DNA of 64,000 nt from Bradyrhizobium acaciae. GTDB lineage: Bacteria; Pseudomonadota; Alphaproteobacteria; Rhizobiales; Xanthobacteraceae. This document shows, piece after piece, positions 16,866-24,617 of this stretch. Location of the stretch: contig NZ_JACMYK010000012.1 of the NCBI RefSeq assembly GCF_020889785.1, positions 1 to 64,000 on the forward strand, in the 5' to 3' direction. Below the pieces are notes generated by a model, which did not search any database, was not told the DNA's origin, and was given only the letters and a program-made list of their open reading frames with translations. The first letter of the stretch is position 1. Each line of letters opens with the position of its first letter. Made by a program: the position numbers and the translations under genes.

Positions 16866-18854
16866 TCAGAACTCGCCGTGCAGACGGCCGGAGAAGATGT
16901 GCACCGGGCCGCGGTCGGCGTTGTAAGCTGGATTGGTGATGAACTGATAGTCCGCGGTCACCGTGAAGTGCTTGTTGACGGAGTAGGCGTAGTAGCTCTC
17001 GAAGATGCCTTCGTTGCGATAGTTGAGCGCGCCGTCGCCAATCAAAAGACCGAGGCCGCCGGCGGCGAGGTAATCGCGGTGCGAGGCGGAGAGCCCGTTG
17101 ATCGCGCCGCCGATGCCGATCGTGTCGTCCGGCCGTCCCCATCGGCTGCCCTTGATCGACACGCCGCCCGACAGGCTGCGATCGACATCGGTGAACGACA
17201 GGATCTCGTTCTGGCCGTCATTCCAGCTCAGGCGCCCGAACAGGCCGACATCGGTTGCGATCTGCTGTTCGGCATTGAGGTAGAAGCCGTATTTCAGGTT
17301 GTCCTTACGAATGCCGGCCATCACCGCGTTGATGTCGAGCGACGGGTCGGTGGCTGCGATCGCGAGCGCCTGGCTGTAATTGCCGGTGTTGCCGCGATTG
17401 CCGAACACGCCGACGCGGAGTTTGCCGGGCTGATCGAACACCGAGTAACGGCCCTCGAATTCGACCACCGCACCGCCGGTCTTGAACGTGAGGACGTCGC
17501 TGTTCGGCGCATCCGGCACCTGGAACACGCCGGCGCGCACCGCCCAATCCTTGCGGTTGAGCTCGGCCACGGCGCCGCGGGTATAGCCGGGCAGATCCGC
17601 CGGGAAATCGTAGGCTGCGGAAGCCCACATCGCCCAGTTCATGAAGTCGGCACGTGGATCCTTGGCGTAGGAATTGCCGTCGAAGAAGTCGCCGACCGCG
17701 AACCGGCCGACGATCAGTGTCAGGCGATCGATGTCGCGCTTGCCCGCGATCTGGTTCGGGCCGTCGGGGACATCTTCCTGTTCGCCGCCGAAGCCGAAGG
17801 TCTGCTTGATGTAGTAACGTTGCGGCCGAATCCTCGGATATTCGGCGCCGGCCTTCTGGGCTTCGCCGTTCGGGAAGCCGGCGAGGCCGAGCGTGCCGTT
17901 GAGGCCGAAGCCCTGGGCGGTTTCCGGATTGAAATAGAGCTCGCCGCCTTCCCACAGCTTGACGCCGACGAACGCGGTCGTGGTCCAGGTCTGCTGCGCC
18001 TGTCCGGCCGCGGGGAGGCTGTCGGTGCCGGCATAGGCTGCGCGGAAGCCCGGGTAACCCTGCCCGATCAGGGTCGTCTGGCCATGGATCGACCAATTAT
18101 CGGAGTCCGGCAACCGCGGCTGGGCCGGCGTCGCCGACCATGGCGAGTCGCCGAGCTGATAGTTCAGGCCGAATTTCAGCAGGTGCAGCCGCGGGTCGAT
18201 GGTGACGCCAGGCATGCCGAAGTCGTTGAGGCCGAGCGTGCGGCGCGACAGGTCGATGTAGTCGTATTCGATCTTGGCCGTCCAATTGCCGCTCAGCGCA
18301 AATTCGGCACCGCCGCCAACGGTCCATCCGGTCTGGTACTGCCCCGGTTCGGAGACGACACTGCCCGCAGCGTCATTCACCCTGACCTGGGCGCGGCCCC
18401 AGGCGAAGCCGCCGGTGACGTAAGGCATCCAGCCGTTGAAGGCGTAACCGGCACGGCCGCGCACGGTGCCGACATAATCGACCGAGCTGTTGAAGGGGCC
18501 GAGCGTGCGCCGCGGCAGATCGACCGGGCCCACGAATGTCGCGTCGGCCTCGACGCCGAGCACGACGCGGTTTGCGAACTGGCGATTATATCCGGCCTGG
18601 AAGCCGCCGGTCCCGCCCGTGACACTGTGCGGGAAGAAGACGGCCTGCAGGGGCAGCGGATTGGTATCGGGACCGAGGCTGCCGTCGCCGTAGCCGACAT
18701 GGCCGCCGACGTAGAAACCGGTCCAGTTGTAGACCGCGTTCAGGGCCGGTGACTTGACGGCCATGTCGGCCGCGGTCGCCGGCGCGCCGAGCGTAGCCGC
18801 ACCGAGCGCTGCGCCGGCGGCGATCTGAACCCTGAAGAGGCGGACGCAGGTCAT
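16866..18854 (-). CDS. Two-barrel outer-membrane porin: OMP beta-barrel fused to OprB
   Basis: Outer-membrane protein of 662 residues from ATG 18854 (signal peptide about 1-29, ending APATAAD). Residues about 40-235 match the small Omp25/opacity-type barrel: NWTGFYVGGHVGYG at the start and LLKFGLNYQLG at the end. Residues about 250-662 match the OprB carbohydrate-selective porin family: WSIHGQTTLIGQGYPGF, LWEGGELYFNPE, RFAVGDFFD, and a C-terminal Phe (GRLHGEF) expected for barrel insertion. The frame runs on upstream to 19178, but only 18854 gives a signal peptide. A TTGCAA-type palindrome lies 156 bp upstream. The cargo may be sugar or metal ions; sequence does not decide. Confidence 0.85.
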   Translation of the reverse strand: MTCVRLFRVQIAAGAALGAATLGAPATAADMAVKSPALNAVYNWTGFYVGGHVGYGDGSLGPDTNPLPLQAVFFPHSVTGGTGGFQAGYNRQFANRVVLGVEADATFVGPVDLPRRTLGPFNSSVDYVGTVRGRAGYAFNGWMPYVTGGFAWGRAQVRVNDAAGSVVSEPGQYQTGWTVGGGAEFALSGNWTAKIEYDYIDLSRRTLGLNDFGMPGVTIDPRLHLLKFGLNYQLGDSPWSATPAQPRLPDSDNWSIHGQTTLIGQGYPGFRAAYAGTDSLPAAGQAQQTWTTTAFVGVKLWEGGELYFNPETAQGFGLNGTLGLAGFPNGEAQKAGAEYPRIRPQRYYIKQTFGFGGEQEDVPDGPNQIAGKRDIDRLTLIVGRFAVGDFFDGNSYAKDPRADFMNWAMWASAAYDFPADLPGYTRGAVAELNRKDWAVRAGVFQVPDAPNSDVLTFKTGGAVVEFEGRYSVFDQPGKLRVGVFGNRGNTGNYSQALAIAATDPSLDINAVMAGIRKDNLKYGFYLNAEQQIATDVGLFGRLSWNDGQNEILSFTDVDRSLSGGVSIKGSRWGRPDDTIGIGGAINGLSASHRDYLAAGGLGLLIGDGALNYRNEGIFESYYAYSVNKHFTVTADYQFITNPAYNADRGPVHIFSGRLHGEF

Positions 18855-19009
18855 GACGCGGCTTTCCGCGAACGGGTGGCGGGTTTGCCCGGCATTACAG
18901 ATTTGGCGGCCACTTGCCACCCGAGATTTGAAGTCATCGCCCGCCGTCCCCGGTCCGATCCGTGTCGTCCCGTCCAAAGCCAGCTCAGCACCTGGCATTC
19001 CCCAACTTT

Positions 19010-19030
19010 TATTGCAAGTCATTCGCAATA
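19010..19030. promoter_or_regulatory. Fur/Mur-type palindrome upstream of the porin gene
   Basis: TATTGC (19010-19015) and GCAATA (19025-19030) flank AAGTCATTC, giving a TTGCAAGTCATTCGCAA core. This is close in form to alphaproteobacterial Fur-family (Fur/Mur) boxes of TGCAAATNATTTGCA type. It sits 156 bp from the porin start, in the 307-bp gap between the porin and the small gene at 19162-19401; nothing else was seen in that gap. Confidence 0.45.
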
Positions 19031-19161
19031 GCAACTGGGGTGCGCCAGATGCCCCTTCGATTTGCACGCCGCCATGACAGTCACGTAACAGCACGCGGCA
19101 GCAGGCCCTATCGGCTGCGATCGACAGCGCGTCTGTGGCAAATCGGTCGAAACCCGACCGT

Positions 19162-19401
19162 TCAATCGATGTCACCATTGTCCCTGTCCCTTGTTTCGAT
19201 GAATGCCGGCTGCGATGCCCTGCCGAGCACGACCCTCGCGCCGGCCCGTTCGACCCATCGCGCCATCGACAGCGCCGTCCGAAGCTCGGCGCCTGAAATC
19301 ATGCGGCGCTGAAAGAGCGCGGTTGCACTGCGTAGGATGGCGCTCGCCAGCCTGAACAACACGATCGCGCTCCATCGCCGGCCGCGGCCGAGCGCCGTCA
19401 C
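19162..19401 (-). CDS. Small basic protein translationally coupled to the Nramp-like gene
   Basis: 79 residues from GTG 19401, which overlaps the TGA of the Nramp-like gene as GTGA, a classic coupling arrangement. The product has a short hydrophobic/amphipathic stretch (WSAIVLFRLASAILRSATALF, residues about 10-30) and a basic, then acidic tail ending RDRDNGDID. No family recognised. Support rests on the overlap and the same strand; without the overlap it would be only an open frame. Confidence 0.45.
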   Translation of the reverse strand: MTALGRGRRWSAIVLFRLASAILRSATALFQRRMISGAELRTALSMARWVERAGARVVLGRASQPAFIETRDRDNGDID

Positions 19402-21041
19402 GCACCCACCGTGGCGAGCTGCGCGATCCGCAGCAGCACGAGGCCCGCGGCAACGACCAGATAGCCGCGCAGCACGATCATCCAGATCCGGCTCAGCGGG
19501 CTGAGCCGCGCCGGCGGCAGCCGGTCGAGCGGCGGCATCCGCCAGGTGTCGCGATCGAACAGCGGCGGCTTCGGCTTGAAGCGGAACGATGCGTTGTGAC
19601 GCGACGACATCTCGTACAGCTTGACCAGCGCGGTGACCGCAAGCGCGAGCACGCTGCCGCCGACCAGGATGCCGATGATCCATTCCTCGCCGAGATCGGG
19701 GAACAGCACCGACGCGGTCAGGATCACCGACAGCATCACGAGCCCCGCCACGACAGCGCCGGTGAACAGGTTCAACCGGGTCGAGTTGATCCAGGGTCCG
19801 AGAATATGGCGGTCGTTGCAGAGCAGCAGCAGGAACACCGTCGCGCTCGGCAGCAGCACGCCGGCCAACGTCTGCACCGCGTTGGTGAGCAGTCCGAGCG
19901 GCGTGCCCGGCGTCAGCACCAGCGCCGCCGCGAGCACGATCAGCCCGCAATACACGCTGTAGAAGCCTTTTGCGTCCCACGGCTTGCGGTGCAGTGAGTG
20001 CTTGACCGCGAACACGTCGCCGATCGCGTAGGCCGTCGAGAGGGAAACCGCGGCCGCGCCGATGATGCAGGCATCCAGCAGTGCGAGGGCAAACAGCACC
20101 GCCGGCAGCCGGCCGGCATATTTCTCGAGCCCGAGCGCGGTTCCCAACGCGTCGGTGTAGTTGCCGAATTCGGGCGTCCCAGCGAACACCGCCGCGCAGA
20201 ACGAGATCATCGCCACCGCGCCGATCACAACCAGCACGATGCCGATGCATAGATCCATCCGTTCATAGCGGATGAAGCGCGGTGTGATCCGCTTGTCGAC
20301 GATGTAGCTCTGCTGGAAGAACAATTGCCACGGTGCCACCGTGGTGCCGACGATGGCGACGATCAGCAGCATCACCTCGCTGAGCTTGGCGTCATGCGGC
20401 ATCTTCGGCACGAAGAAATCAGCTGCGATCTGCCCGACCGGCGGATGCACCATCAGGATCACGGGCACCAGCAGCAGGCTGCCGAACACCAGCACGATCC
20501 CGAAGCGTTCGAAGCGGCGGAAGTCTCCGGTCGAGACCGCCAGCATCACGATAACAGCCGAGGCCAATACGCCCCAGAACCGCGAGACGCCGAGAAAGTG
20601 AAGCGCGAAGGTGATGCCGATGAATTCGGTGACGATGGTCAGCGCGTTCAGCACCAGGAGATCAATGACGCTGAAGGCGCCCCAGAATTTGCCGAAGCGT
20701 TCGAAGATCAGTCGCGCATGGCCGACGCCGGTGACGGCGCCGAGCCGCACCACCATCTCTTGGTTGACGTAGAGCACGGGGATCAGCAGCAGCAACGTCC
20801 ACAGCAGCGTGGTGCCGTAATTCTGTCCGGCCTGGGTGTAGGTGCCGAACGCGCCGGCATCGTTGTCGCCGACCATCACGATCAGGCCGGGGCCGACGAT
20901 TGCCATCAACGTCTTCAGGCGGGCAAGCAAGGTCGCCCGCGGTGCGGTGTCGTCCCGCGCGATGCTGCCGAGCGCGCCGCGGATGTCGCCGGCATGCGCG
21001 CTATCGAGAATGGCGGTTTGGGTGGTCTTGCTTTCGGTCAT
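19398..21041 (-). CDS. Nramp-related divalent metal transporter (non-canonical site)
   Basis: Inner-membrane transporter of 547 residues and about 11 TM helices. ATG 21041 is preceded by GAGAGGA; an upstream start at 21128 is less likely. The Nramp fold is clear (GPGLIVMVGDNDAG in TM1), but the canonical metal site is changed: DPGN of TM1 reads DNDAG (59-63), and the TM6 MPH motif reads TTVAPWQ (233-239), without the metal-coordinating Met. Such changes are known in the Nramp-related clades that move Mg2+ or other ions, so it should not be called MntH without test. It is followed by an overlapping small gene and then the porin gene on the same strand. Confidence 0.82.
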   Translation of the reverse strand: MTESKTTQTAILDSAHAGDIRGALGSIARDDTAPRATLLARLKTLMAIVGPGLIVMVGDNDAGAFGTYTQAGQNYGTTLLWTLLLLIPVLYVNQEMVVRLGAVTGVGHARLIFERFGKFWGAFSVIDLLVLNALTIVTEFIGITFALHFLGVSRFWGVLASAVIVMLAVSTGDFRRFERFGIVLVFGSLLLVPVILMVHPPVGQIAADFFVPKMPHDAKLSEVMLLIVAIVGTTVAPWQLFFQQSYIVDKRITPRFIRYERMDLCIGIVLVVIGAVAMISFCAAVFAGTPEFGNYTDALGTALGLEKYAGRLPAVLFALALLDACIIGAAAVSLSTAYAIGDVFAVKHSLHRKPWDAKGFYSVYCGLIVLAAALVLTPGTPLGLLTNAVQTLAGVLLPSATVFLLLLCNDRHILGPWINSTRLNLFTGAVVAGLVMLSVILTASVLFPDLGEEWIIGILVGGSVLALAVTALVKLYEMSSRHNASFRFKPKPPLFDRDTWRMPPLDRLPPARLSPLSRIWMIVLRGYLVVAAGLVLLRIAQLATVGA

Positions 21042-21152
21042 TTCGTGTCCTCTCGCCGCCTTGCGGGCACGGCGAGAGGGCGCGGAATCGTCAGGCGCGC
21101 GCGTCTCCGCTACCGTGAGCAGCGGCATTTCCAGATGTGATGCAGATCAAGG

Positions 21153-21188
21153 GTCCCGTTGCCGTGCCGCGATGGCACGCAACGGGAC
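21153..21188. terminator. Long hairpin between the 80-residue protein gene and the Nramp-like gene
   Basis: GTCCCGTTG-C-CGTGCC and GGCACG-CAACGGGAC pair over 15 bp with one bulged base and a 5-base loop. It lies 28 bp after the stop of the reverse-strand gene at 21217 and 111 bp before the Nramp-like start. It could end the upstream transcript or act in the Nramp-like leader; no T-run is seen. Confidence 0.4.
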
Positions 21189-21216
21189 GACTAGGTCCTT
21201 CGTCCAATGTGGCCTC

Positions 21217-21459
21217 CTATGCGCAGAGTTGCGGCTTCGTCGCGCGCCGCCGCCGGCGATCGAGATCGTTGCTGGTCTCTTCGACGATCCACCGGCACTC
21301 CAGCCGGCCGTCGATCAGGATCCAATGACAGGCCGGGGTTGGACGCCGGCGGTCCGCCGGGCGGCGAAAACCCGGCAGGTTGTCATTGGAATAGGCGGCC
21401 GCCCGCGACGAGATGCGCCGCGGCTCGAACGGCCGAAATTTTGCGAGCTTTTCGAACAT
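21217..21459 (-). CDS. Small hypothetical protein, 80 residues
   Basis: ATG 21459 has a strong ribosome site (GGAGGTGA) directly upstream, which makes this a real gene. The product starts MFEKLAKFRPFEPRR, has an Asn/Pro-rich middle and a CHW..DGRLECRW core (two Cys-x-Trp pairs) of a kind seen in other small rhizobial proteins, and ends basic. No signal peptide or membrane segment. It is divergent from the CsoR/RcnR-type regulator, with the two tandem palindromes in the 319-bp gap, so it may belong to that regulon. Confidence 0.65.
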   Translation of the reverse strand: MFEKLAKFRPFEPRRISSRAAAYSNDNLPGFRRPADRRRPTPACHWILIDGRLECRWIVEETSNDLDRRRRRATKPQLCA

Positions 21460-21725
21460 CGCTCACCTCCACTTCCGCTGGTCGCGGCAGGCCGGTGAGG
21501 AGCAGGCGGTCAGCCGAGGCGCGACCACCCATCCACGCAGCGGAAGCCTGCGCGATCAGTCTTGCTGTGCGGCGTCAGCAGTCCCGTCGTGGGTCTACTG
21601 TCGCCTGAGTTGCTACTGCCCATGTGCCTTCTGTGCTGGCTCGTGGTCGGGGCGACGCCCCGGTGCGGAACGAATGTTCCGACAGTCGGCCAGTACGCTT
21701 GACGCAGAGGGCTGTCAAGCTGATT

Positions 21726-21749
21726 TCACTATCCCCCGGGGGATAGTGA
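21726..21749. promoter_or_regulatory. Operator 1: perfect 24-bp G/C-tract palindrome
   Basis: Left half TCACTATCCCCC, right half its exact reverse complement. The A/T-flanked C5/G5 tract is the layout known for operators of the CsoR/RcnR/FrmR family. It lies 29 bp before the start codon of such a regulator. Confidence 0.75.
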
Positions 21750-21750
21750 T

Positions 21751-21768
21751 TATCCTCCGGGGAGGATA
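21751..21768. promoter_or_regulatory. Operator 2: 18-bp palindrome overlapping the regulator ribosome site
   Basis: TATCCTCC and GGAGGATA around a GG centre, directly beside operator 1 (1-bp gap). It abuts the AGGAGG ribosome site (21768-21773), so a repressor bound here would also block translation initiation on a nearby transcript start. Confidence 0.65.
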
Positions 21769-21778
21769 GGAGGATCAT

Positions 21779-22048
21779 ATGTCCGACGACCACCCGCACA
21801 TTGCTATTGCCCGGCGCCTGAAGCGCGCCAACGGCCATCTCGAGACCATCGTCGAGATGATCGAGCAGGGCCGGCCCTGTGCGCAGATCGCCCAGCAATT
21901 GCAGGCGGTGGAGAGTGCGATCGAGAGCGCCAAGAAGGCGCTGATCCACGATCACATCGGCCACAGCCTCGAGGAGACGTTGAAGGCATCGGGTCCGAAG
22001 GGCCGCAATGTGCTGCGCGACTTCCGGCTGATCGCAAAATACCTGTGA
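21779..22048 (+). CDS. CsoR/RcnR/FrmR-family (DUF156) repressor
   Basis: All-helical DNA-binding repressor of 89 residues, a typical length. The family core RLKRANGHLETIVEMIE leads to C34, in the place of the conserved first-helix Cys, and H59/H62 in IHDHIGHSLEE. C34 and H59 match the ligands shared by CsoR, RcnR and FrmR; the fourth position (His64 in RcnR, Cys65 in CsoR) is not matched, so the inducer (Cu+, Ni2+/Co2+, formaldehyde or sulfur species) cannot be assigned. ATG 21779 has AGGAGG five bases upstream. Two tandem palindromes directly upstream imply autoregulation. The transporter it might control is perhaps the Nramp-like gene on the other strand (inference). Confidence 0.88.
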   Translation: MSDDHPHIAIARRLKRANGHLETIVEMIEQGRPCAQIAQQLQAVESAIESAKKALIHDHIGHSLEETLKASGPKGRNVLRDFRLIAKYL

Positions 22049-22096
22049 CCCAAGATAGCTGTGACCCAAGGCCGCATGTGGCGGACTGAAAAGGGT

Positions 22097-22126
22097 CGAC
22101 CCGTCCGGGGATCACCGGACGGGTCG
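22097..22126. terminator. 12-bp-stem hairpin after the DUF156 regulator
   Basis: CGACCCGTCCGG (22097-22108) and CCGGACGGGTCG (22115-22126) pair perfectly around a 6-base loop. It lies 48 bp after the regulator stop and 70 bp from the end of the convergent gene, so it may serve both. Confidence 0.6.
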
Positions 22127-22195
22127 GTTGCGACACGGGGTGGATGAGGACCCGTGCCGAACACAGGATCCGCAGCCTGAGTAAAAACCCGTCGA

Positions 22196-22459
22196 TCAGT
22201 AGCAGGTGCGCACGCGGCCGATGTAATTGCCGTAGGCGTCGAGCTGGCGCACCCAGCCGCAGCGGCGGTAGCCGGCGTCGTAGTATCCGTCACTGGCCGC
22301 GATCGCGCTACCGACGATGGCGGCGCCGACCAGGCCCGCACCAACGCCCCAGCCCCAGCCATACGGCTTGGCTTCGGCCTGCGAAGTGGTGGACGCGATG
22401 GTGCCGGTCACGGCGAGCGCGGTGAGAGCGAGGGCGGCAAACTTGGTCTTGATCGACAT
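22196..22459 (-). CDS. Small Gly-rich exported protein
   Basis: 87 residues from ATG 22459 with GGATGGAG upstream. Residues 1-30 are a signal peptide (FAALALTALAVTGTIA, cut near SQAEA). The mature part has a Gly/Trp/Ala-rich segment (YGWGWGVGAGLVGAAIVGSAIA) that may associate with membranes and a Tyr/Cys C-terminus (RRCGWVRQ..RVRTCY). Proteins of this kind are frequent in Bradyrhizobium and have no known role. Confidence 0.75.
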   Translation of the reverse strand: MSIKTKFAALALTALAVTGTIASTTSQAEAKPYGWGWGVGAGLVGAAIVGSAIAASDGYYDAGYRRCGWVRQLDAYGNYIGRVRTCY

Positions 22460-22605
22460 GGGATACTCCATCCTGTTTGAGCGCGGTCCGGTTTGGTCCG
22501 CATGCCCGTTGGACGGAGGCTTTTCGGTTCCGGTTCGAAGTCCGGCCGCGAAATATGGTTTCGTGGATTGTTTCGTCGCCTCGACCAGGACGAGGGAATT
22601 CCCGG

Positions 22606-23412
22606 TCAGTTGCTGCCAAAGGCGCCCGGATCGAACCTGTCGACATCGGCCAGCAGCTCGCAGAACGCGCGTGCACCGTGCTCGATCAGCTTCTCGCCCT
22701 TCTCGGCCGAGGCCTTGGTGGCATCGCCGATCGCGCCGCTCGGATTGAGGTCCTGCGCCTGCCAGGCGAACGGCGCCGGCCGCTGGGTCGACAGATGGCG
22801 ATGATCCTTCTCGATCTGCACGCTCGCAGGTGTGAAGTCCGCGATGGCATCCTTGCGCACGGCCTGCGGATATTTCGCCAGCATGATCGAGGTCTCGACC
22901 GCGCCGCCGTGGATGCCGTGGCGCAATTCGGCAGCATCGAACAGCCCGTCGGGCGCGCCGAAGCGCGACCAGCTCGTGGTCACCACCAGCATCTTGTGTT
23001 GCGCGCGCAGATCCTGCGCCACCAGCGACATCGCGGCGGAATTGCCGCCATGGCTGGTTACGATCACGAGCTTCCTGACCCCGGCGCGCGCCACGCTCTC
23101 GCCGAGCGCCATCCAGCTCTTCAGCGCCACGTTGGTCGGAAGCGTCAGCGTGCCTGGAAAATCGATGTGCTCGGTGGAGATGCCGACCGGTTGCAAGGGC
23201 AGGAAGGTCGCTGGGATGGCCGCCGGCAGCAGCTCCTGAACCCGCGCCAGATACGCTTCGCCGATCATGACGTCGGTTCCGAGCGGCAGATGCGGTCCGT
23301 GCTGCTCGGTCGCGGCCAGCGGCAGCACCGCGATCCAGCGCGCAGTCACGCCCTTGGCGAGGTCGGGCCAATGGATGGCGGTCCAGTCGCGGGGCGGAAG
23401 CTGAGAGGTCAT
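22606..23412 (-). CDS. Creatininase-family amidohydrolase
   Basis: Metal-dependent amidase fold of 268 residues from ATG 23412. The metal site is visible: EQHGPHLPLGTD (36-47) gives the Glu, His and Asp ligands, SHGGN (120-124) the next His, and E174 (GGAVETS) the final Glu. The family includes creatinine amidohydrolase, FAPy deformylases and MftE; the substrate here is unknown. It is divergent from the ABC importer for an SsuA/NMT1-type ligand, which suggests, but does not show, that it acts on the imported compound or a cyclic amide product. Confidence 0.88.
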   Translation of the reverse strand: MTSQLPPRDWTAIHWPDLAKGVTARWIAVLPLAATEQHGPHLPLGTDVMIGEAYLARVQELLPAAIPATFLPLQPVGISTEHIDFPGTLTLPTNVALKSWMALGESVARAGVRKLVIVTSHGGNSAAMSLVAQDLRAQHKMLVVTTSWSRFGAPDGLFDAAELRHGIHGGAVETSIMLAKYPQAVRKDAIADFTPASVQIEKDHRHLSTQRPAPFAWQAQDLNPSGAIGDATKASAEKGEKLIEHGARAFCELLADVDRFDPGAFGSN

Positions 23413-23557
23413 CAAGCCGGTCGTTTCAATACAAGCGTTTCATTGAATGGATTTGCAGGCTAGTTTGTCTAACATCAGTGGGGCGTTCGCGTCTCCGGGC
23501 GCGGTCCACGTCGTCCCGCCTTCCATCATGGGCCATAATATCAGACGGAGTCCAACC

Positions 23558-24601
23558 ATGATCCGGGCCTTTTTGCCGCGAGCGTTAACCATGGGCCTGC
23601 TGGCCGCCGCCCTCAGCGCTTCTGCGGCCCTTGCTCCTGCGCGGGCGCAGAGCCCGGACAAGACTTTGGACAAGGTCTCGTTCGGCACCAACTGGGTCGC
23701 CGAGGGCGAGCATGGCGGGTTCTTCCAGGCGCTGGCCGACGGCACCTACAAGAAATACGGCCTCGACGTCACCATCGTGCCCGGCGGTCCCAACGAGAAC
23801 AACCGCATGCTCCTGATCGCGGGCAAGCTCGACTTCTTCATGAGCGCGAACTCGTTGCAGACCTTCGACGCCGTCACCAACAACGTGCCGCTGGTCGCGG
23901 TCGCCGCCATGTTCCAGAAGGACCCGCAGGTGTTCCTGACCCATCCCGAGGTCAAGGTCGGCAAGATCGAGGATCTGAAGCCGCTGACGCTGCTGATCTC
24001 GAAGGAGGGCATCACCAGCTACTTCCAGTGGCTGAAGTCGGAATACGGCTTCGACGAGAACAAGGTGAAGCCCTACACTTTCAACCCGCAGCCCTTCATC
24101 GTGAACAAGCAGACCGCGATGCAGGGTTACGTCACCTCGGAGCCCTTTGCGGTCGAGAAGGCCGCCGGCTTCAAGCCAAATGTTCTCCTGATTGCCGATT
24201 ACGGCTTCAACTCCTATTCGACGCTGATCGAGACCCGCCGCGACCTGGTCGACAAGAAGCCCGACCTGGTGCAGCGCTTCGTCGATGCGTCTGTTGTCGG
24301 CTGGTACACGTATGTCTACGGCGACAACTCGGCCGGCAATGCGATGATCAAGAAGCTCAATCCCGACATGAACGACGAGCTGCTCGCCTATTGCGTCGCC
24401 AAGATGCGCGAGCACGGCATCGTCGATTCCGGAGACTCCATCAAGAACGGAATCGGCGCCATGACCGACGAGCGGATGGCGAGCTTCTTCGACAAGATGG
24501 TGCGCGCCGGCGTGGTCAAGGGCACGATCGACTATCGCCAGGGCTACACGCTGCGCTTCGTCAACAAGGCGGTCGGCGTCGAGCTTCGGCCGAAGAACTG
24601 A
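23558..24601 (+). CDS. ABC importer substrate-binding protein (SsuA/THI5-like)
   Basis: Periplasmic binding protein of 347 residues. ATG 23558 follows CGGAG and gives a signal peptide ending APARAQ; upstream ATGs at 23447 and 23528 would precede it. The mature start KVSFGTNWVAEGEHGGFFQAL and the KYGLDVTIVPGGP segment are those of the NMT1/THI5-like family, which carries pyrimidines, sulfonates, nitrate or taurine. The gene is first in an importer operon with the ATPase (16 bp on) and permease. The ligand cannot be assigned. Confidence 0.9.
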   Translation: MIRAFLPRALTMGLLAAALSASAALAPARAQSPDKTLDKVSFGTNWVAEGEHGGFFQALADGTYKKYGLDVTIVPGGPNENNRMLLIAGKLDFFMSANSLQTFDAVTNNVPLVAVAAMFQKDPQVFLTHPEVKVGKIEDLKPLTLLISKEGITSYFQWLKSEYGFDENKVKPYTFNPQPFIVNKQTAMQGYVTSEPFAVEKAAGFKPNVLLIADYGFNSYSTLIETRRDLVDKKPDLVQRFVDASVVGWYTYVYGDNSAGNAMIKKLNPDMNDELLAYCVAKMREHGIVDSGDSIKNGIGAMTDERMASFFDKMVRAGVVKGTIDYRQGYTLRFVNKAVGVELRPKN

Positions 24602-24617
24602 CGGCTGCGAAATCGCG

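Noticed and set aside
19398..21041. Calling the Nramp-like gene mntH
   Set aside because: Both metal-site motifs differ from MntH, so a manganese role is not supported by the sequence.
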